Positions 12,581 to 24,521 of a stretch of DNA of 64,000 bases are shown here, in pieces. This DNA comes from Paramecium sonneborni (taxonomy: Eukaryota; Ciliophora; Oligohymenophorea; Peniculida; Parameciidae). The notes under the pieces are model-generated. The model saw only the letters and a program-made list of their open reading frames with translations, made no database searches and was not told the DNA's origin. Position numbers and translations under genes: made by a program. The stretch's first letter is position 1. Every line of letters begins with the position of its first letter. The stretch covers positions 768,516 through 832,515 of the forward strand of contig CAJJDN010000013.1 of NCBI GenBank assembly GCA_905182985.1, given 5' to 3'.

Positions 12581-14401
12581 ATGGACGAAAGAGAAGAGGA
12601 GAAAGCATTCATCTAATAATTACAAAAATTTTGGGAATAAAGGGGTGTAACTATAAAAATACCTCAAATTGGAGGTAGAGAATTAGAGGTTTTTAAACTG
12701 TATAAAGCTGTAACAAAAAGAGGAGGATTAAAAGTTGTATCAGCCAATAAATTGTGGAAAGTAAAATTAAATATAAATTTATATAGGAAATAGTAGATCA
12801 ATTCTCATTTCCAGCTACATGTACATCAGCTTCATTCACTCTAAGAAATCATTATTAAAAATTACTATTAGCATATGAATAAAAATATTTTTTTGGAAAA
12901 GAAGATGGTTATATATATGATGAAGAGATGAGTTCGAATAGAAAAAAAACTAAAATTGGTTTCGAAGAAGAAAATCAATAAGCTAGTTATGCGTAAAGAT
13001 ATTATATATATATTTTAAAGAGTAGAAGCAGAAGATAGACAACATTAATAAGAATATATTGGATAACCTCTTCTTACACTTTTAAATTAAAATTATTCAA
13101 AAGCAGATAAAGCAGAAACTTTATTTTTTATAAAGAAATCAAAAATCTAAGCATAAGCAAGTGAAGTTAAAAGAATTATGCTTGCTTTTGAAAGTAGAAT
13201 TGATGATGAACTTACTTTTGCCATTAATAATTTATTAATGTATTCATGCAATTACTCAGTAATAATATTTATATTTATTATTTACAGCAAAGTTTTCTCT
13301 TGGATTAATATCCACAATTACTTGACACTATTACTACGTATGTAGAAGATACTATTAAATAAATTAGTTACCTTAATAAATCTTATTCTTTTAAAACTTG
13401 TCTTTAAACAATAGGATAATAATAATTGGAAAATTTAGGATAATAATAAAGAAAATCTATGTAAGTTTAAACTGATTTGATTAAAAATCAAAATGTATTA
13501 GAGAATTATAATTCTCATATATCAGTAATTATGAATGATCAAACAGCTGAAATTGTTAAACCAAGTGAATTAATATATCAAAAAAAATATAAAGACTTAA
13601 TCTAAGGAAATTATGAGAAAAAAGCAGAATGTAAACATTTGGAAAAACTAAGAACTTTATTTGTGGCTTTGAGAAATTTAGCTATGATTAGATCAAATGA
13701 AACTTGTTTTATGAAATAAGATAAATTACTTTCATTTTTTTACTAAATTCTTTTATCTGGAGCTGATCAAGAATTATCAAAATCTGTATTAGAGATTTTT
13801 TCAGTATTATCTAAACATATACATTTAAAATAATCAGCATATATGGATCCTTTTATGCAAAAGTTAATAGAAATTCTTAATGGGGAATCATATGAGGATA
13901 TTGGTCTAGTTACAGAAACTTTAAGAAATTTGATTTCTATTTCAGATAATGAAGCCCTTATTGAAGGAACTATTGGAGAATATATTGATTAATTAGCAAG
14001 ATTATTAATCTATTAAAATTAAGAATTAAGAGAAATTGTTTTAGAATTTTTCTGTTATCTAAGTGATTTAAAAATGGCAACCAGATTATCAATTGCTAAA
14101 CATCCTAAAATATTATAAAGATTAGTAGCCATTTTAAGTATTGGATAAATTAAGAACAATTCTCTAAAACAATAAGAACCAAGAAATAATTAAGATAAAA
14201 TAAATGAAAAGCATGTCAAATTAGCAGCTATTACTCTCAATAATATTTCATAAGCTCCTGCAGCCAAATAGTATTTACTAATTTTTGAAAAGTAAATATT
14301 TTAATCTTTATCTAAGGGAATTATTTTTGGTAGCAGCATCTGATGAAACTGTAACACCTTTGCTTTCATAAATTCTTTTTGAGTTATCATTAGTAGAATG
14401 A
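12581..14401 (+). CDS. ARID-domain protein with armadillo-like helical C-terminus (possible SWI/SNF-type subunit)
   Basis: 570 residues after removing four introns (12761-12786, 12993-13020, 13259-13287, 14292-14316); the spliced length is an exact number of codons. Residues about 10-100 form an ARID DNA-binding domain: FIQQLQKFWEQRG, then ELEVFKLYKAVTKRGGLKVV, then the strongly conserved fold around SFTLRNHYQKLLLAYEQKY. The rest is a long run of Leu/Ile-rich helices with HEAT/armadillo character (for example LVTETLRNLISISDNEALIE). This domain order is that of ARID2/BAF200 and fungal Rsc9, subunits of SWI/SNF-type chromatin remodellers; I infer a similar nuclear role. Two introns end in AAG. 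It converges on the protein kinase gene with about 330 nt between. Confidence 0.85.
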
Positions 14402-14727
14402 ATACATTAAATATATTTTAAACAAGGTTAATATATTTATAAAATATAGAATTTTTAAAGTTTATATAAAATTATATTATAAATGTATCTGATAATTAAA
14501 CGGTCTCTTAATTATTATTCAATTTACTTTATATTATAATAAAAAATAAATTTAGAATCTAATTAATATGAAATAGATTAAAAATAAATTATTTGGTTGT
14601 TTAAATATAGAATTCATCTTGTGATGATCAAACTTATAAAAAATTCAACTATTTAGTTCCTTATTTTTCAAAGCTTAGAGTATATCCTGATCTTTCCCAT
14701 AATATTGATACTAAAATGTAAAAAAAT
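14402..14727. other. Intergenic stretch between convergent genes
   Basis: AT-rich. A forward frame from about 14625 (SSCDDQTYKKFNYLVPYF) looks weakly protein-like but has no matching start in frame and runs into the antisense of the kinase gene, so I do not call it. Confidence 0.35.
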
Positions 14728-16061
14728 TCATACTAACAATAATTGACATTCATTAATTTATTTATTTTGATTTTGATCTTCTCTTTTTAGCATTTCTAAT
14801 TTTTAATTTATGAAGGCTAAGAATTCTTCATTATTCATTTTTAATTGTTCAATTTCATTTTTTTATGGATTTTCATCATGAATCTTAATTATTGAATTTT
14901 CATAAGCTCCATTATCTTTTCTATCAGTTCCTATATTTTCATCTCTTTTTGAATTTTATTAATCATCTTCTTTATTATATTTACTTTTTATAAAATATGT
15001 AGCTTTTTTATCTAAACTTTAAGCAGAACCACTAACTTTGATTAATTCTTTTTTGACAACATTAACTTTGCTTCTATTTTAAGAACTTTAATCAGGAGTA
15101 GCTCTTCTTTTTTATTCAGGAGTAATTGCTCTTTATTATGAATGAATACTAGCATCTTCAAGTATTCTATTTTTTGAATTATTTTTGAGTATTATTTCTA
15201 ATTGTTTAATATCACATCTATGAATTGGATCATAAGCTAATAGATTCCTAATAGCATCAGTACAGGCTTCTGATATTGGATATTTAAACATTAATTTATA
15301 ATCCTTTTGATATTGTTATAATTTTCTAATTAAATCATCCATCTCAATAGAGAAAAATGGAACAACACCTTGATTTTAAAATTGAAATATATACCAAAAA
15401 TCATTTCAAAAAATAATACTCCCAAAGACCATAAATCTGTTTTATGATTGTATTCATTTTTTAATAATGTTTCTGGAGACATATATAATGGAGATCCAAT
15501 CTAAAATTATCTGTCTTATATTCCAGCTTTATCTTAATGAACCGCAAAGCCAAAATCTGCTAATCTTACTTCTCCTTCATATATAAGAATATTTGATGGT
15601 TTAATGTCTCTATGAACGATTTCTTAAATATAAAAATGAAAGATTACTTTTTGAATTTAAGTATTTTAATGCTTCGCCAATTTATAATACATAATTAATT
15701 ACCATGTTTTCAGATAGTGATCCTTTTTATTTTAATATTTATAGTATATCTATCATTTATTCATAAGTAGTTTACCTGTTTCACAAAATTCTGTTATTAT
15801 ATAATAATTGTTTGCTGTTTCATAGTATGCATACATTTTTAGTATGTATTAATGATTCAAGAGCTTAAGGATATTAATTTCATTTCTTAGCATCTATTCA
15901 AAAATGCCTTTAATCTTTTTTTTGTCAATCTATTTAATTGCCACTGGTTTTTTAGTCTTTTCATGATATCCTCTATAAACATGACTGAATTAACCAATTC
16001 CAACTTTCTATTCTTCAGATACTAAATAAACATATTCTCCTATGACTTTTTCGTTAAGCAT
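14728..16061 (-). CDS. Serine/threonine protein kinase
   Basis: 418 residues with three introns (15369-15394, 15623-15647, 15750-15775). The kinase domain occupies residues about 10-265. Motifs seen are the glycine loop (VGIGQFSHVYRG), the catalytic Lys in PVAIKQIDKKK, the catalytic loop IVHRDIKPSNIL, ADFGFAV, and an activation-segment end IGSPLYMSPE followed by DLWSLGVLFFEM. All key catalytic residues are present, so it should be active. The layout resembles ULK/Atg1-like and related short-tailed kinases of ciliates. The C-terminal 150 residues are charged, with a terminal coiled coil. It is transcribed head to head with the gene at 16085, with 23 nt between start codons. Confidence 0.9.
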
Positions 16062-16084
16062 ATTAAATTTAAAATAATTTAACA
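16062..16084. promoter_or_regulatory. 23-bp spacer between two divergent start codons
   Basis: Only 23 bp separate the ATG of the reverse kinase gene (16061) from the ATG of the forward coiled-coil gene (16085). Any promoter elements for both must lie here or inside the genes. Confidence 0.5.
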
Positions 16085-17061
16085 ATGGATGAATATATAA
16101 CAGTAATAATCGCTTATACTCTCAATAGTCGAATCGAGATCTGATCAAAGCTATAGATTGTATCCCAGTTCCAGATCTTACAGTATCTTCTCTATCATAA
16201 TAATCTGCAAGATAACCAAAAAACGAGAATTCCTTTACTAAGTAGTAAGTTATGAAAATCTTGAAAAAGACCCAACCTTAAGAATAAACGGCTATCTAAC
16301 CAAAAGGAAATATATTATTGAATGCTTTCAATTCATTTGATCCTCAAGAAATCTTTAAATAAGACAAGATTAATAAGAATTCTTAATTAAAGAATCTACT
16401 TCATTAAATTTCTTAACTATAATTACAAGTTGATCATTAAAGAAAGGAAATTTAATCATAAATTAGTCAAATTGCTCTCTTAAATAAATAAACTAATCTT
16501 TTAACTAATGAAATTTAAGAAAAAAATCTCTAATTATCAATGAATGCTTAAACTATTTAATAGTTACATACAATCAATATTCAATAATAATAGATTATTG
16601 AAAATTTATCACATGAAAATGAGTACAAAAAAAAATTCAATCTATTATGCCATTCAAAAGAATCACAATCTATTACTGAATTAAAATCCAAAATCTAAAA
16701 TCTTGAATCTGAAATTAATAAAACTAGAACCACATTCACTTTATTTTCCCCTAAGAATGAAACATTTTAATCAGATTCTTAATCTTTAAAAAATTAAACA
16801 TTTAATCCTGAATTATTAAGTGAAGAAGATACATTGACTATTTTACTAAGTTTACTTAATAGAGTTTCAAAAAGTTTCAGGATGACTGCAATCTTACAAA
16901 AAAATGCAGATTTTAAAAAATTATTTAAATTCAAAAGAAATCAACCTAGTCTTAATAGATTATCTATTGCTTAAAATAATAAATCTGTCGAACGTCAGTA
17001 ATCCTGTAATTAAGAGTATTTCAATAAAATAGCAAAAAATTAAGGAATAAAATTTAATTGA
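16085..17061 (+). CDS. Coiled-coil protein, 316 residues
   Basis: MDEYIT is followed at once by a 26-nt intron (16103-16128); without splicing the frame stops at codon 20. The protein then reads open to TGA. Residues about 95-215 are coiled coil (LKNLLHQISQLQLQVDHQRK and onward). A second helical segment around residues 240-290 contains SEEDTLTILLSLLNRVSK. The C-terminus is basic. No enzyme motif is seen and the family is not recognised. It shares a very short spacer with the divergent kinase gene, which could mean co-regulation but does not prove a shared role. Confidence 0.8.
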
Positions 17062-17673
17062 ATGTTAAATTCATGTTAATTTCTTATGTTATATAGGTTT
17101 ATATCTTTTTAGTACACATATAAATTTTTCATTTTTTAAAATAGTTTCCTTTACTAGTTAGACAGGTTTGAGGTTCAATTTTAAAAATAGATTGTGTCAT
17201 TTTGATTGGAGTTGTTTAAATACGTATATTTTCTTTGTTATTAGATTTACAATTATGACATTATGTTAAACAAATGTTTTCAAAGGAACAAGAGTTATTA
17301 AATATATTAGCAAAGAGTCTTGATTTTTATGGAGTTTTTGGAGCAGCATCAACTTTAGGTACTAAATTTCTATCTAATTAACTATTTTATAAAGGTGACA
17401 ATGATCTCCTCAATTTACTGATATTAGTATTTTGATCATTAATAGTTGGTTGAATATGTTTTTTTGTTTTTATACATTGAATGATGTTCTAATTGTTCAA
17501 ATATTTAAGTGATAATAATTAATCATTTAAATCATGTTTGAATTCGAAGTGTTTTTTTGTACGTATTTATGACTTTTATTCTGGAGTTGTAGTTCTTAAT
17601 GATCCACTTAATATCATTATCAGTTAATAAATTAATAATATACTTATGGAAATATAATAAAAATTCAAAATTT

Positions 17674-20600
17674 ATGTAATATAGGTCAAACAAGCCTCCA
17701 CAATCGGTAAAGAACCAACCAGGATCGTTCTTTCCAAAATAATCATTTTCACCTACAAAATCACATATTGAACACTTTGTGTCTGAAAATCCGACTCCAC
17801 ATTATAAAAAATAATCGCAACCTTATCCACCTAGATAAAGTTCATTTAATATTTCAAGTGGAGAAAGCTTGGAATAACATAATAAAAAGAGATAGAATTC
17901 TAATTATAGTCAAGAGAAGAAAGCTCAAAATTAACTCTTCAATATTTTGTTTAATAATTCTAAGCGAAATGATAATATTTGCAAAGACATGTAGATGTTT
18001 ATTATCATAATAGAAAGAAGTAAACTAGATAAAATTCAATCAATAATTAAATATAGAGTTGGTACCTTCCTAAAAAATAAAAGCTCTCTTAAACTATGCA
18101 AAAGAAGTAATCAAAAATAAATAGCAGTATGGAGGGATAGTAGACAGTTGACATGAGTTTTGAGAATAATCTTATCAAAGGTTTTTAAGATCATAGTGGA
18201 TTTTAGAGTGATGTAACCAAACCTTTAGATGATTATAATCCTAAAGCTATTAAATTCTTAGAAAAAGGAAAATCATTATTAAGAGAAAAGTAAATTGAAG
18301 AAGCTATTGAGTATTTTAATTAAATTACTATTTTAGATAATTAAAAAAATGCATAGAATCTGATATTAGATTATTGGAAGGCCATTATTTTTTAGGTATT
18401 GGTTATCTTGGAAAATAACTCTATTAAAAAGCAATAACAGAATTTTAATATGTAATTTAATAAGATGCCACACATAGAAAGAATATTTATTTATTACTTG
18501 CCATATCTCATAAAAAAATTAATGAATTAGATTCAGCTATTTCTATTTTAAATAAAGTCATACAATTATTTCCAAGATATTATGATGCTTTTATTTATAG
18601 AGGTAAATTATTTACAAAGCTAAATCAAATTGAAAAAGCAGAATTTGATTTTAATATGGCAATCTAATTGAGTCCTCAAAAAGGATTAGGATATTTGGGA
18701 AAAGCTGATTGTTTAAGGATTCAAAATTAATATAAGGATGCTATATAATGTTATTAAAAAGCTATAAATTGTGAATAAGCTGTAGGTAGTGCTGCTTTAC
18801 TTAAAAAAGCAATTACTCTTTATGAAAGTTAATAATATGATGAATGTGCAAAAGATATAAATAAGTTATTAGAAACTGATCCAATAAATTCTGAAGCTTA
18901 TTATTTCAAAGGACTTAGTAGATTAAAAATAAGTAATTAAATTATAAATTCTAGAGAATTCCACTGAAGCTTTATTATGTTTTGAGTAAGCTATCAAACA
19001 TAATAATTCTAAAAAGGCTGTAACTAAATCTCTATATGAGATAGCAAAAATAAAGATTGAATAAAGAGATTTTTATGCTGCATATCATACATTAAATAGG
19101 GCTGCACTTTTAGACACAGAGTAAAGCTATTTAGAGAAATTTCGATTATTTACTGAGGTATTTTTATTTGAAATTAATTAAGGCTGTAATACATTTAATG
19201 AAAAGAAAATTTCAAGAAAGTTTAAATAATTTTTAAGAGATTTAAAATAATCATTAATTAAATGATTTTTTAAAACCATTATTTTATGCTTATAGAGCTT
19301 ATGGTCTTTTTTGTTTATCTAAACATTAATAAGCTTTAGAAGATTATAAATTATTATTAGATATTCAACCTGCAGAATCTAGTGTTCATTATAATAAATT
19401 TTTATGTGAAGGAATTTTGAAAATCTAAGCTGGCTAATTTAATATTGGTATGGAATTCTTTTAAAGAGCGTAAAAGATTTTCTAAAAAAAAATGGAACCT
19501 ACTTTCTATTAAGGAGTAACATTAATAAATTAAGCATTTAAAAAAAAGAATGATTAATATAAAGATATTATAAAGGGATTAGAATTGTTAGATAAGGCTT
19601 AAAATTTAAATGATTAAAATGCAAATTTATATTATATTAGATCTATTGTAAAATGCTTTTTAGGATAAATTAATGAGGCTTTAGCTGACATAGAATCTGC
19701 TATATAAAAATCAGAAGATAATATTGCTAAATATTTTTATTTTAGAGGAATGGTTTATGGTATACTAAAATAATACTAACATTCTCTAAATGATTTTAGT
19801 ATCTGTTTAACATTAGATGAAACTTTTGCTGATGCTTTTTTAAATAGAGCTAAATGTCATTTTTTAAGTGGAGATTCAAATTCTGCTTTTCAAGATTTAC
19901 AATAATGTATTCACATTTTATAAGATGATCCAAGAATGCATGTTTGGGCAGGCAATTTTTTATTTGCAAATGCTGCAATAGAAGATGCAATTAAAGCATA
20001 TTCTAATAATAAAGATTTTAAAAATAATCCAAAATTATTATAATTAAGATCAGAATGTTATATGATTTTAAGTGATTTACGTTTATGTTAAGAAGATGTT
20101 AATAGAATATATAAATTAACGAAAGAGAAAACTGCTGAATTTGATAAAGATATTCTATAAGCATTGAGATTGGTATTTAAAGATGATTAATAAATCTATT
20201 TTAATGAAGAAAGTGAAAGTGAGTAGCGTGAATTTATAAATAATTTAAATAAGGCTATTAATAGTCTATCATAATTAAGTAGAGGAAAAGGAAGATTATT
20301 TTAATAATTCCATGTTTATATATTTAGAGGAGTATTTTTATTTCATTTAGAAAAATATGAAGAAGCATTAAAAGATTTTTAAATGGCAAAGAGTTAAAAG
20401 GAACTTTCAATAACTGAAAAACGATTAAAATAAAAAGGAAGCTAAACAGATTTATTTAATGATGAAGAATTTTTTGAACTTACTGAAGATGAAGAAGATG
20501 CAGATTTATTAGAAATATTAGAGATCAAATTTAATGAATTAATTTGTTTAGTAATTTTAAAGTAATTTAAAAAAGCTAAAGAAAAATGTAAATAATTAAT

Positions 20601-21137
20601 AGAAAACATAAATGAAGCAAAATAGGAAGGTTTATAAATTCTTTTAATGCATATTGAATAAATCTTAATTAAAGATTAACATCCTATAGATTATTAGAGA
20701 GTTATTTGTTTATATGATGAACCTAAAGAAAATATCATTTGTTTTTAAGTGCCAATTTTCTTTATTGATGGATTAAAAATCAGATTGTCTTTTAGCTTAC
20801 CTAAATTATCTCCTCCTTCATTATCAATTGTATTTGACAAACAATTAATTTAAGATATTGGAGTACTTCATTTAATTCTTATTTTTAGCCTTTGTCTGTT
20901 GAAAACAAACCTGAAGCTCCATGGATTAGAAGAGAATAGTAGGATGATATGATTATATTTACTGATAATGTTTAATAAATTGATGATATAAGATTAGAAA
21001 CTGAAATTGAAGATGATCAATAATAATAAGCATAACCATAAATGATAGAAATTACTTAAATTAAAAATAATTTAATGTTAGACAAGGAGATTGAAGAAAA
21101 ATTACAAAGATTTTTTAAAAATAAACAAAAAAAATGA
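17674..21137 (+). CDS. Large tetratricopeptide-repeat protein
   Basis: About 1,120 residues. The first 150 are disordered (Gln, Ser, Asn, Pro-rich; start MQYRSNKPPQSVKNQ). TPR helices follow, at least twelve repeats, for example AIKFLEKGKSLLREKQIEEA and YLGKADCLRIQNQYKDAIQC, with the usual Gly/Ala and Tyr positions. An acidic loop rich in Glu/Asp follows around residue 900. Introns: 17991-18013, 18933-18954, 19158-19182, 20863-20888. The A-run at 18343-18349 has one base too few: the flanking TPR helices only connect if eight As are read instead of seven. This is either a sequencing error or a real frameshift. TPR proteins are scaffolds, common in cilia assembly, but the partner is unknown. 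Confidence 0.85.
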
Positions 21138-21164
21138 TATCATACATAATTAAATATTTTAGTA

Positions 21165-21714
21165 TCACTATCTTTATAATTAAATTAATCTTTTCTAATA
21201 GTATTCAACTTCTTACTATAAGACTAAACATTCTTAATCTCTCCCATTTAGTATTGCTCTTAATTTTGAATTCTCTAATAAAATTTCTTGAAATTTCTCT
21301 TCTTAAAATTAACATTGCTATTATTATTTTTACAATTAATTCTTAAGTTCTTTTTTCTTTTCTTTATAAGATTTCTTTTCTTATTACAATCCATTGTAGT
21401 TTAAATCCTTCTATGGACATAAAGAATTTAAAATCTTCTTTTCTTATTACCATTACTCTTTTTCTAAATGATATTAGGTTTTCAATTAAGTTAATTCTTA
21501 TTCTTGATTTAATTATTTATCTAAAATTATTTTCATTTGATTTCTTAAATCATTCAAAGACTCTACGATCAAATATTATATTACCTTTGTAAGCTTTTTT
21601 CTTGTTTTTATATTTATTTATCAGATAAATGTGCTGAGGTAAAAGTTACTATTATGATAATTATTACTATTCAGTCTAGTAAAATTGAGGATTGTGTATT
21701 TAACAATATTGCAT
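21165..21714 (-). CDS. Coiled-coil protein, 175 residues
   Basis: It starts MQYCQIHNPQFYQTE, with one 22-nt intron at 21563-21584, then uninterrupted coiled coil (LNDLRNQMKIILDKQ, later EEKFQEILLENSKLRAIL) to the stop. Spliced length is an exact codon count. It is very rich in Gln, Lys and Glu. No specific family is seen. It converges on the TPR gene with only 27 nt between the two stop codons and lies in tandem with the next coiled-coil gene. Confidence 0.8.
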
Positions 21715-21785
21715 TTAAAATTTAATTATTATTCGTTAAATATATTGGAAAAAAAAACTATATATATTATTTATAAATAAAAAAA

Positions 21786-23082
21786 TCATTTTTTAAATTA
21801 ACAACTATCTAAACTTAAATTTAGTTTGTTATTTACTCTCTACTTTGGTGTGTTTGAGAATATTGATTATTTCATTTATTTAGTAGTTTCTTATTCTTAT
21901 AAAAAAGAATCTAATTAATTAGTCTTCTTTTATTAAGTTTATTGTTTTGATGACGTAATTTACTGAGTTGCATAATAATTGAGATTAGTATTTTCTTCAA
22001 TTTTATTGATACTCTTTTGTAATGCATAGTATTTAATTAATAATCTATCATACATAGTTCTACATTCTTATAGTTATTATTCTTTATTTTCTCGTTATTA
22101 AATTTCCAATCCTAATTCATGTAAGGACTTTCTAAATAATTCTTGTTGAGTCGGATTATTCAATTGCTCAACTAATTTCATCATTTTAATGTACAAAGGA
22201 TGATTCATAATAGATTTAATATTTAAGCATTCTTTACTTTTGATATTATTGATATATTCTGGTAATTGAATTTATTATTTTAAGTTTTAATTTTCAAATT
22301 CTAACTCCATTAGTCTGTTTTAGTACTCTTTCAATTACTATTATTATTATTAATTCTATGGATAAAATAAAATATAGTACAATTTATATATTAATTCTAT
22401 TTTATTCTTATGAAATATGATCTTGGTTTATAATTTATTTCAATTATTCAGTTTCATTTCTTAAATACTCGCATTACTAACAATCTTATTTTTGTTATTA
22501 AGAGAGATATTAATTTTATTATAATTTCTATTATGAATCTTTTAATTCTTAATAGAGTGCTTGCATTTTTTAATGAACAGATTATTTATACTCTTAATCA
22601 CTTTATTTCATTATCGTTAATTCTAATTGATATTGCACTAGTTTTTCTTTAAGTTACTAACATTCTTCTTGTTTGAGACTTAATTATTATTCTATTGTTC
22701 TAGCACTTACTTTTTGAGTAGTAAATTATTTTAATTACAAAGAAACTCTTTACCATTTTTATTGAAATTGCATACTCTATTCTGTTAATAATTTAACTCT
22801 TTATTCTAGTTTTTAATTTTCTTAAATTTAATGATCTAATTTCTTTTGTAAAGTGATAAAATTATAATTTGCATTATTAAGTTATTCCTCACTTTTTTTA
22901 GTTGATTGTAATTTAAAAAGTAATTCATTATTGAGTTTTTCTGTTTATTGCATTTTAATAAATGCTGTAACTAATTCTTCATCTTTTTCTAATATCTTAT
23001 CACTATATTCATTAGTCAATTGTTAGATATGTTATTATAAATAATCAATTTGTTCATACAATTTTAATTTCTCAATCTCCAT
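21786..23082 (-). CDS. Coiled-coil protein, 423 residues
   Basis: It starts MEIEKLKLYEQIDYL and is coiled coil for nearly its full length. One 25-nt intron at 22356-22380 gives an exact codon count. A less coiled segment around residues 290-340 (SKECLNIKSIMNHPLYIKMM) may be a small folded module. It ends with a Ser/Asn-rich tail. The family is not recognised. It is divergent from the chromo-shadow-like gene, with about 100 nt of spacer, and lies 71 nt upstream of the next coiled-coil gene on the same strand. Confidence 0.8.
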
Positions 23083-23183
23083 AATTTCAATAGTGTAGTT
23101 CAAATCTTAGTGCATTAGTGATTATTTTTGTCTGTTATATATAATTTATATATATAATCAATATATCTGTTATTAATTAATAT

Positions 23184-23645
23184 ATGCATACTAAACATCC
23201 TGTTTTAGTTTTAAAAAAAAAAGTAGATGAACGAATTGAATATAAAATAAAGTGGAATACAGGTTCGATTACTTATGAACCAATGGTTGAACTTACTCCA
23301 GAAATGCTTGAAATAGTAAGTTAATGGGAATTGTAAGAACATTAAAAAAAAAATATGAAGTCAGATGAAAAGATGAATTAAAAAAGAACAAAAATAGTAG
23401 AAGAGCAAATAAAGTAGAGAATAGAAGTTGAGAAACCAAAAGTAAGTTTGAGTCCGCATTTGGAGAGAAAATCTGAAAAGGGTTATGTAAAATCTTTAAG
23501 AAAGAATGATGGAAGAATAGAATTTTGGATATATATACATGAAGAAGGAATTGAGAGATGGGTTTCATTAGAAGAAGTAAAAAATAGAATGCCAATAGCT
23601 TTATGTGATTATCTATTATAGAAAGTAAAGTTTGGAGGAAAGTGA
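23184..23645 (+). CDS. Small protein with chromo / chromo-shadow-like domains (HP1-like)
   Basis: 153 residues, no intron needed. The N-terminal part (VDERIEYKIKWNTGSITYEP) resembles the second half of a chromodomain, with the K-W and the E-P positions. The C-terminal part (KGYVKSLRKNDGRIEFWIYI, then RWVSLEEVKNRMPIALCDYL and LLQKVKF) follows the chromo-shadow pattern, including the Pro preceding the last helix. A basic linker separates them. HP1-type proteins bind methylated histone H3 and dimerise through the shadow domain. The aromatic cage of a full chromodomain is not clearly complete here, so methyl-lysine binding is uncertain. A Tudor-like fold is an alternative. Confidence 0.5.
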
Positions 23646-23996
23646 ATATCATATTTAAAAATGCATTTTAATAATTATCACTTTAAAAAATTGTAACATA
23701 TTATAATTAATGAATTGATAAAGTAAGAGTTCTTATAAATTTCTGAATTGAAAAAGGATTAATTAGATTATATTTGATGAATGAAAATGAAAATTAAGTG
23801 TAGAAATAATGTGTTTTGGTATAGTAATAATAAGAAGGAAAGAGAGAAACATAAATAAGATATTGAAAAGGAGTGTAAAGTAATTAATTAAGAGGTGATA
23901 GATAAGGAGAGAGATAGAGTGAATGTTTGATATAATATTTGATGAATCGAGTAGCTATAAAAATTTTAAATTAAATTAAATCTTTTATACAAATAA
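23646..23996. other. Intergenic stretch with one possible 49-residue reading frame
   Basis: A forward frame at 23781-23930 encodes a Lys/Glu/Arg-rich 49-residue peptide (it starts MKMKIKCRNNVFWY). It follows directly after TGA TGA, lacks a recognisable domain and could be chance. The remainder is AT-rich spacer upstream of the uS13 gene. Confidence 0.35.
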
Positions 23997-24521
23997 ATGT
24001 CTTTGGTGTTGGAAAAGGCTGATTCATTCAGACACATTATTCGTATATTGAATACAAATGTTGATGGAAAATAAAGACTTGCATATGGTATTAGAAGTAT
24101 CAAAGGTATCGGAAGAAGATTCGCAATCTAAATTTGCAAGGTATTTAATGTTGATAAATATGTATTATAGGTACTCCGTCTTGATCTTTCAAAGAGAGCT
24201 GGTGAATTGACTGATGATGAAGCTCATAAAATCACAGAAGTCATCAAATCTCCAGAAGCTTATAACATTCCAAGATGGTTTTTAAATAGATAAAGAGATT
24301 TCAAGGATGGCAAAAATTATTAAGTTACAACAAATGAATTAGAAACCAAATTAAGAGAAGATTTAGAAAGAATGAAGAAAATCAAGTATTTTTATTAATT
24401 AATTAATTTAAGGTGTAATCGTGGTTTAAGACATCACTGGGGATTAAGAGTTAGAGGATAACACACCAAAACTACTGGTAGAGGAGGATAAACACTTGGA
24501 GTTGAAAGAAAGAAGAAGTGA
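23997..24521 (+). CDS. RPS18: Ribosomal protein uS13 (S18)
   Basis: 155 residues, close to the 152 of animals. Family motifs read in order: FRHIIRILNTNVDGKQRL, AYGIRSIKGIGRRFA, then near the C-terminus the basic signature CNRGLRHHWGLRVRGQHTK followed by TTGRGGQTLGV. It belongs to the small subunit head, where it contacts tRNA and 5S-side proteins. Introns at 24141-24170 (30 nt) and 24386-24412 (27 nt, ending AAG) are needed to join the motifs. Start at MSLVLEKADSFR matches the family. Confidence 0.97.

Noticed and set aside
17768..18010. 80-codon forward frame
   Set aside because: It overlaps the disordered N-terminus of the TPR gene in another frame; the TPR frame continues into clear repeats.
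23242..23285. A TTCGATT-type motif resembling a tRNA T-loop
   Set aside because: It lies in a coding sequence and no acceptor or anticodon stem could be paired around it. No tRNA was found in the window.
23293..23652. 119-codon reverse frame rich in Leu and Phe
   Set aside because: It is the antisense shadow of the chromo-shadow-like gene, whose forward frame has conserved motifs.
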